From Acetobacteraceae bacterium (GTDB taxonomy: Bacteria > Pseudomonadota > Alphaproteobacteria > Acetobacterales > Acetobacteraceae): a stretch of DNA of 10,039 nucleotides. Positions within the stretch are counted from its first letter, which is position 1. Each line of letters begins with the position of its first letter. This document shows positions 7,159-10,039 of this stretch, piece after piece. Where the stretch lies: NCBI GenBank assembly GCA_019237355.1, contig JAFAHH010000799.1:1-10039 (forward strand), read 5' to 3'. The notes beneath the pieces are model-generated. The model was not told the DNA's origin. It searched no databases and saw only the letters and a program-made list of their open reading frames with translations. A program made the position numbers and the translations under genes.

Positions 7159-7420
7159 GTAGGCGGGCCCCGCCATCAAGGCGGAGGCACGTGCCATTGA
7201 GATAGGGGTTCTCGACAATGTGTCGGACCAAGGCGGCGAACTCTTCGGGTTGCCCCATACGATCTGGGTAAAGCAGTGCTTTTTTAAGTGCGGTGATCCC
7301 TTTCTCGGGAATTTGCCGGAAAAGCTCAGCCTCGAAAAGGCCCGGTGCGACTGCTACGCAGCGGATCGCCTGTTCAGCCAAATCGCGCGCTACCGGCAAC
7401 GTCATGCCCACTACGCCGGC
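7151..7420 (-). pseudogene. C-terminal remnant of HSD10-like short-chain dehydrogenase
   Basis: About 90 residues match the last third of the SDR family, closest in style to the 3-hydroxyacyl-CoA dehydrogenase type II (HSD10) group. It reads AGVVGMTLPVARDLA, then APGLFE, then PEEFAALVRHIVENPYLNG and a terminal RLDGGAR. The intact family has about 255 residues. The Rossmann glycine motif and the catalytic YxxxK are absent. Going upstream, the match stops at 7420 with a TAG (7421-7423) where the YSASK lysine codon should be, and transposase sequence begins there on the other strand. The ATG at 7409-7411 is an internal Met of the family, so no functional enzyme is expected. The C-terminus itself is well kept, which suggests a fairly recent break. 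Its original role, perhaps fatty-acid or isoleucine degradation, is inferred from the family. Confidence 0.8.
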
Positions 7421-7620
7421 CTAAACCGCCGAGCCCCGCTTGCGATCGACCGCGAGATCCCAAATGGCGGCACTTGATGGAGAACTTCCTCGGCCGTTTC
7501 AAGGAGTTCAAACGCATCGCCATGCGCAGCGACACGACAGATGAGAGTTTCGCGGCCATGATACACCTTGCAGCTGCAGTAATCGGCTCGCGCCTGATGT
7601 CTCAACACGGCCTAGACTAG
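7421..7620 (+). mobile_element. IS5-family transposase C-terminal remnant (frameshifted)
   Basis: The plus strand encodes the end of a DDE transposase in two frames. Frame one reads RRAPLAIDREI (7427-7459). After the two bases at 7460-7461, frame two continues KWRHLMENFLGRFKEFKRIA and on through AAMIHLAAAVIGSR to a TAG at 7618-7620. IS4/IS5 transposases carry the signature Y(2)R(3)E(6)K. Here R, E and K keep the exact spacing, and the missing Tyr falls on the codon reduced to two bases, so the frameshift is a one-base deletion. The first two catalytic aspartates and the left end of the element are gone. It abuts the truncated dehydrogenase at about 7421. The family match is strong; the exact IS group is not determinable here. 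Confidence 0.75.
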
Positions 7621-7667
7621 GGCGCGATCACTTGAGGCAGAATCGCCGGAAGTCTAGATCGCGCCCT
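7612..7667. repeat. Hairpin with alternative pairings
   Basis: AGGGCGCGAT (7619-7628) pairs perfectly with ATCGCGCCCT (7658-7667) across a 29-base loop. In addition CTAGAC (7612-7617) could pair with GTCTAG (7652-7657), giving two mutually shifted stems. It may be a REP-type element, or include the right end of the adjacent insertion-sequence remnant. Confidence 0.4.
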
Positions 7668-7678
7668 GTAAACTGAGC

Positions 7679-7715
7679 AGATCGGGACGACCGCACCTTA
7701 AGGTCATCCCGATCT
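7679..7715 (-). terminator. Strong hairpin at the stop of the membrane protein gene
   Basis: The arms 7679-7692 and 7702-7715 pair over 14 positions with one mismatch, around a nine-base loop. The stem begins within the TAG stop (7714-7716) of the minus-strand membrane protein gene, a sensible place for transcription termination or 3'-end protection. There is no clear T-run on the minus strand. The GAGCAGATC edge at 7675-7683 resembles the REP-like unit at 191-250, so it could equally be a REP-type element. Confidence 0.45.
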
Positions 7716-9330
7716 AGCCTTCGCTCAATCCATATTGCGGCGCGCATGCGTCTATAATGGAGAGGCGATCGTTGACTGCCCGCACGGCCGCGCCCTTCAT
7801 GAAAGGCGCGGGATAAAGCGCAGCAACGAAGACACCGGGATTGTTAGGACAAAGGAGTCGCGCACGGGTCAGGACCGAATTCAGCCGCTCGGGCGTATCC
7901 GCGTCAGTAGCTTCGCTCCACGCCTGGGCATGGCTCCTCAACGCGAGTGGCTGCTGACTGCGGTAAGCGAATACCGATGGAACTATCACCTCATGTTGGA
8001 CCGCAAGCGTGTGCAGATGACTAACCGGCGGCGTCCAGAAATCCGCCCATGAGACCTGCTTCAACGGATGGCCCCGCACGGCCAGCAGAACGCTGCGCGG
8101 CGGCAGGGTCGCGAAGGCGGCATCCGCCTCCGCATAGGTATGCCTCGCCTCCCGCCAGGACTCGGCAAGTAGCGCGGAGCGGATTATTACACACAGTGAT
8201 AGCACCGAAAACACCAGGGCCGGACCGCACGCGAACCGCCAACGCAGGCGGGCTGTCGCTCCGGCGAAGATGAACGGCGAAGGCGCGAGGCGGTAATCGA
8301 GTAGCGACCCAGCGCCGACGAGATAAGGTGCTAGAATAGGTAGCAGTGTCACTGCCATCAGAATGATCAGCTCGGGCCCCGAGAAGCCGATTCGCGCCGT
8401 AGCCAGTATGGACAATGCGAGTGTTGCACCGAAGGCGGCAAGAATGATATCGGACCAGAATGACCCGCTCAACAGGGCCTTCAGAAACAGCGAGGCCTTC
8501 CAATAGAAAAAGCCCTGAGCCGATTCCGTGCCCACATACGCCAGGGAGAACAGGTTATCGTTGCCAGTCGGCGATAGCTTGAGCAACACAAGCACCGTGG
8601 CGGCGGCGGCCAGGCTTGTGCAGTTCTCAAAGACGCTATGCTTACGAGTGTGCATCAGCGTCGACAGGTCCAGAAGCCCGAGTAAGCCAACCAGCAGCGC
8701 CGCTGAGACTATGTGGCAGAGAAAGGTCGCGGCTGCCACTAGAATTGCAATGCCGGCCCGGAGAGCGGGTCGCTTCGCTCGAATCCAAAGAGCGATGCCC
8801 CAGAAGAGCAGGCCGAGCCCAGCGAGGTAATTCAGCAATCCATAAAACAAGGCGGAATTGTAGAAGAGCAGGGCAGCTAGCATCGGCGTGCCTGGATGAC
8901 TGGCGCCGAAGCTGCTACTCATGCGGGTGAATCCGGTCACGAACAAGGCGTAGGTCGCGAGCAAGAACAACGCACCGGCTACCGCGAGACTCATCCCGCA
9001 GCGCAGGAGTGCGAGCACGCCAAAGTCCAGGGCGACGTTCGGGATCAGGAAGCTATTGAATTCGTAAAATGTCCCCCAGGGGCCCACGCCCCGCAGCAGC
9101 TCGTCAAGGATGTGTACCCGGCCGAGATGGTTGGGCCAATCTTGCAACGGGGCCGGGACGGAGACGAGCAGCGGTAAGGCCGCACCTACCGCGATCACAA
9201 GGCCGACCGCTACCGTGACCCGCGGCGGCACCGCTTCAACAAAGATCCCCAATGTTCGAGGTTGCCCAAGGGCGGGGGTCACTGTCTGACCCCGCTCTCT
9301 CTCTCTCTCTCTCTCGCGACTAGTCCGCAT
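7714..9330 (-). CDS. Polytopic membrane protein, possible GT-C-like
   Basis: A 538-residue inner-membrane protein from the ATG at 9328-9330, or 522 from the GTG at 9280-9282; neither has a good ribosome site. About nine to eleven hydrophobic segments are visible (38-60, 114-134, 150-184 in two, 192-221, 238-252, 290-310, 318-340, 367-388). A roughly 150-residue soluble C-terminal domain follows. The first loop after TM1 holds LQDWPNHLGR with Asp64; an acidic residue there is typical of GT-C glycosyltransferases and related uncharacterised families, so transfer from a lipid-linked sugar is possible but unproven. LLDYRLAP (343-350) is a second motif-like loop. A (GA) tract encodes an odd Arg-Glu repeat at residues 5-13 if the ATG is used. 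It lies 37 bases behind the HIT gene, perhaps co-transcribed, and ends in a strong hairpin. Confidence 0.72.
   Translation of the reverse strand: MRTSRERERERERGQTVTPALGQPRTLGIFVEAVPPRVTVAVGLVIAVGAALPLLVSVPAPLQDWPNHLGRVHILDELLRGVGPWGTFYEFNSFLIPNVALDFGVLALLRCGMSLAVAGALFLLATYALFVTGFTRMSSSFGASHPGTPMLAALLFYNSALFYGLLNYLAGLGLLFWGIALWIRAKRPALRAGIAILVAAATFLCHIVSAALLVGLLGLLDLSTLMHTRKHSVFENCTSLAAAATVLVLLKLSPTGNDNLFSLAYVGTESAQGFFYWKASLFLKALLSGSFWSDIILAAFGATLALSILATARIGFSGPELIILMAVTLLPILAPYLVGAGSLLDYRLAPSPFIFAGATARLRWRFACGPALVFSVLSLCVIIRSALLAESWREARHTYAEADAAFATLPPRSVLLAVRGHPLKQVSWADFWTPPVSHLHTLAVQHEVIVPSVFAYRSQQPLALRSHAQAWSEATDADTPERLNSVLTRARLLCPNNPGVFVAALYPAPFMKGAAVRAVNDRLSIIDACAPQYGLSEG
9295..9315. repeat. 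(CT)10 dinucleotide microsatellite
   Basis: Twenty-one bases of uninterrupted CT repeat on the plus strand (GA on the coding strand). If the membrane protein starts at the ATG at 9330, the tract lies in codons 6-12 and a slip of one unit shifts the frame. If it starts at the GTG at 9282, the tract lies in the leader, 12 bases before the start, and would change the ribosome-site context. Confidence 0.95.
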
Positions 9331-9367
9331 CGTGAGGGTTGGCTCACTGGTGTATCTGTCCTGAAGT

Positions 9368-9751
9368 CTACCCCTGCCTCGCGAGCATAGGCCCGAGCCG
9401 GCGGCCCCCAAACATGTGCAGATGGAAATGCGGCACCTCCTGATGCGCGTCAGCTCCCATATTGGCGAGCAACCGGTAACCGGAATCCTCGAGCCCAAGC
9501 GTCTTCGCGATTTTACCGACCGCGCGGAAGAAACCCGCGATCTCCGCCTCGCTCGCGGAAGCGCTGAAATCAGCAAAAGAGCAGTATTTCTCCCGAGGAA
9601 TCACAAGCACATGCACCGGCGCTTGCGGATTGATATCCTGAAACGCCAGCACCCATTCGTCTTCGTAAACCTTACGGCAAGGGATTTGCCCGCGTAAGAT
9701 CTTGGCGAAGATGTTCTGGTCGTCGTAGGGCGGAAGGCCGATTTGCGGCAT
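9368..9751 (-). CDS. HIT-family (histidine triad) nucleotide-binding protein
   Basis: A 127-residue HINT-type protein, a dimeric cytoplasmic purine-nucleoside phosphoramidate hydrolase. It starts with the usual DDQNIFAKILRGQIPCRKVYED segment broken over residues 10-31, then the strand NPQAPVHVLVIP. The triad HFHLHM gives His108, His110 and His112; His110 or His112 would be the nucleophile region. The C-terminus GGRRLGPML is standard. The length is normal. GGGAG stands seven bases before the ATG at 9749-9751. It lies 21 bases behind hisE on the same strand, a pairing seen in several alphaproteobacteria, and is probably co-transcribed with the his genes. The physiological substrate is not known. 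Confidence 0.95.
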   Translation of the reverse strand: MPQIGLPPYDDQNIFAKILRGQIPCRKVYEDEWVLAFQDINPQAPVHVLVIPREKYCSFADFSASASEAEIAGFFRAVGKIAKTLGLEDSGYRLLANMGADAHQEVPHFHLHMFGGRRLGPMLARQG

Positions 9752-9772
9752 CTCTGGTCTCCCGGTTGCAGT

Positions 9773-10039
9773 TCACGGAATTTTCGTGGTCTTGACCGCG
9801 GATGCAAGCTCCTGCATCCGGCTCGCTTTCTCAGCAATCCCGCTGACGCCTTCCCGCGCGCGCAACTCGGCCCATACTTCCTCGGGTAATACCCCGGCAT
9901 CTACCCACAGCACGATGAGGTGATAAAGTACGTCCGCGCTTTCGGCGATGAGGGCGCTGCGATTACCCGCCACCGCTTCGATGAGGCACTCGACCGACTC
10001 CTCGCCGAATTTCTGCGCAATTTTGGCGGTGCCGCGGGC
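9773..10039 (-). CDS. hisE: Phosphoribosyl-ATP pyrophosphatase, 5' end beyond window
   Basis: Eighty-eight C-terminal residues of HisE, which removes pyrophosphate from phosphoribosyl-ATP in the second step of histidine biosynthesis. The all-alpha MazG-like fold is recognised from KIAQKFGEESVECLIEA, with the metal-binding acidic residues in GEES and in the ESADVLYHL helix. The frame is open to the right edge, where it reads ARGTAKIAQK. With the family at about 107-110 residues, some 20 N-terminal residues are outside. The tail past EKASRM (ELASAVKTTKIP) is not part of the core. In related genomes hisE follows hisF, so the rest of the his operon may lie to the right. HIT follows 21 bases downstream. 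Confidence 0.93.
   Translation of the reverse strand, partial: ARGTAKIAQKFGEESVECLIEAVAGNRSALIAESADVLYHLIVLWVDAGVLPEEVWAELRAREGVSGIAEKASRMQELASAVKTTKIP

Noticed and set aside
7022..7162. 46-codon frame behind the AGGAGG at the secA stop
   Set aside because: Spacing is 12 bases, the composition is Arg-rich at the end, it overlaps the dehydrogenase remnant, and no family is recognised.
7427..7495. Decayed upstream part of the dehydrogenase on the minus strand
   Set aside because: A forced alignment with frameshifts was possible, but the same bases give a much better plus-strand transposase match, so the dehydrogenase is taken to end at 7420.
9332..9347. GTGAG...CTCAC hairpin between HIT and the membrane protein
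   Set aside because: Only five base pairs and no T-run; too weak to call a terminator.
9331..9576. Extension of the membrane protein to 620 residues
   Set aside because: It would overlap the HIT gene out of frame by more than 200 bases and gives an Arg/Ser-rich sequence typical of an antisense or shifted frame.
1..10039. CRISPR array, tRNA, rRNA or phage module
   Set aside because: No regularly spaced repeats, no cloverleaf or rRNA core sequence, and no phage structural or integrase gene could be seen.

Overview
The window looks like chromosome from a GC-rich alphaproteobacterium, most likely a member of the Acetobacteraceae/Rhodospirillales. This is inferred from the secA / parvulin / argJ neighbourhood, the FixJ-type regulators, the hisE-HIT pair and the style of the intergenic palindromes. 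No RNA gene, CRISPR array or phage gene was recognised.

Left part (1-1866). The first 455 bases hold no gene I can support, but they are rich in inverted repeats: an operator-like palindrome, two tandem REP-like hairpins and two further palindromes. Next come two divergent response regulators of the FixJ lineage. One is a receiver-only protein (456-830, minus). The other is a full receiver plus LuxR-type HTH protein (1231-1866, plus). The 400 bases between them carry a good sigma70-like promoter for the plus-strand gene and a 21-bp-spaced direct repeat. No histidine kinase lies in the window.

Middle (1888-7005). argJ (arginine biosynthesis) and a secreted parvulin-type peptidyl-prolyl isomerase form a minus-strand operon, overlapping by ATGA. 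The translocase ATPase gene secA diverges from them. SecA drives preproteins through SecYEG and the parvulin probably helps exported proteins fold in the periplasm, so the two divergent genes share the export route.

Rearranged patch (7006-7713). Behind secA lies a scar. It holds the C-terminal third of an HSD10-like short-chain dehydrogenase on the minus strand. This abuts, at about 7420/7421, the C-terminal end of an IS5-family transposase on the plus strand, which itself carries a frameshift. Two strong hairpins follow.

Right part (7714-10039, all minus). The 3' part of hisE (histidine biosynthesis, running off the window) is followed 21 bp later by a HIT-family protein. Then comes a polytopic membrane protein of unknown function with GT-C-like features. 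A (CT)10 dinucleotide tract sits at the 5' end of the membrane protein gene, either just inside the coding region or just before it. Slippage there could alter expression, and I regard it as the most unusual local signal. Most of the window is ordinary housekeeping DNA; I see no convincing undescribed multi-gene system.
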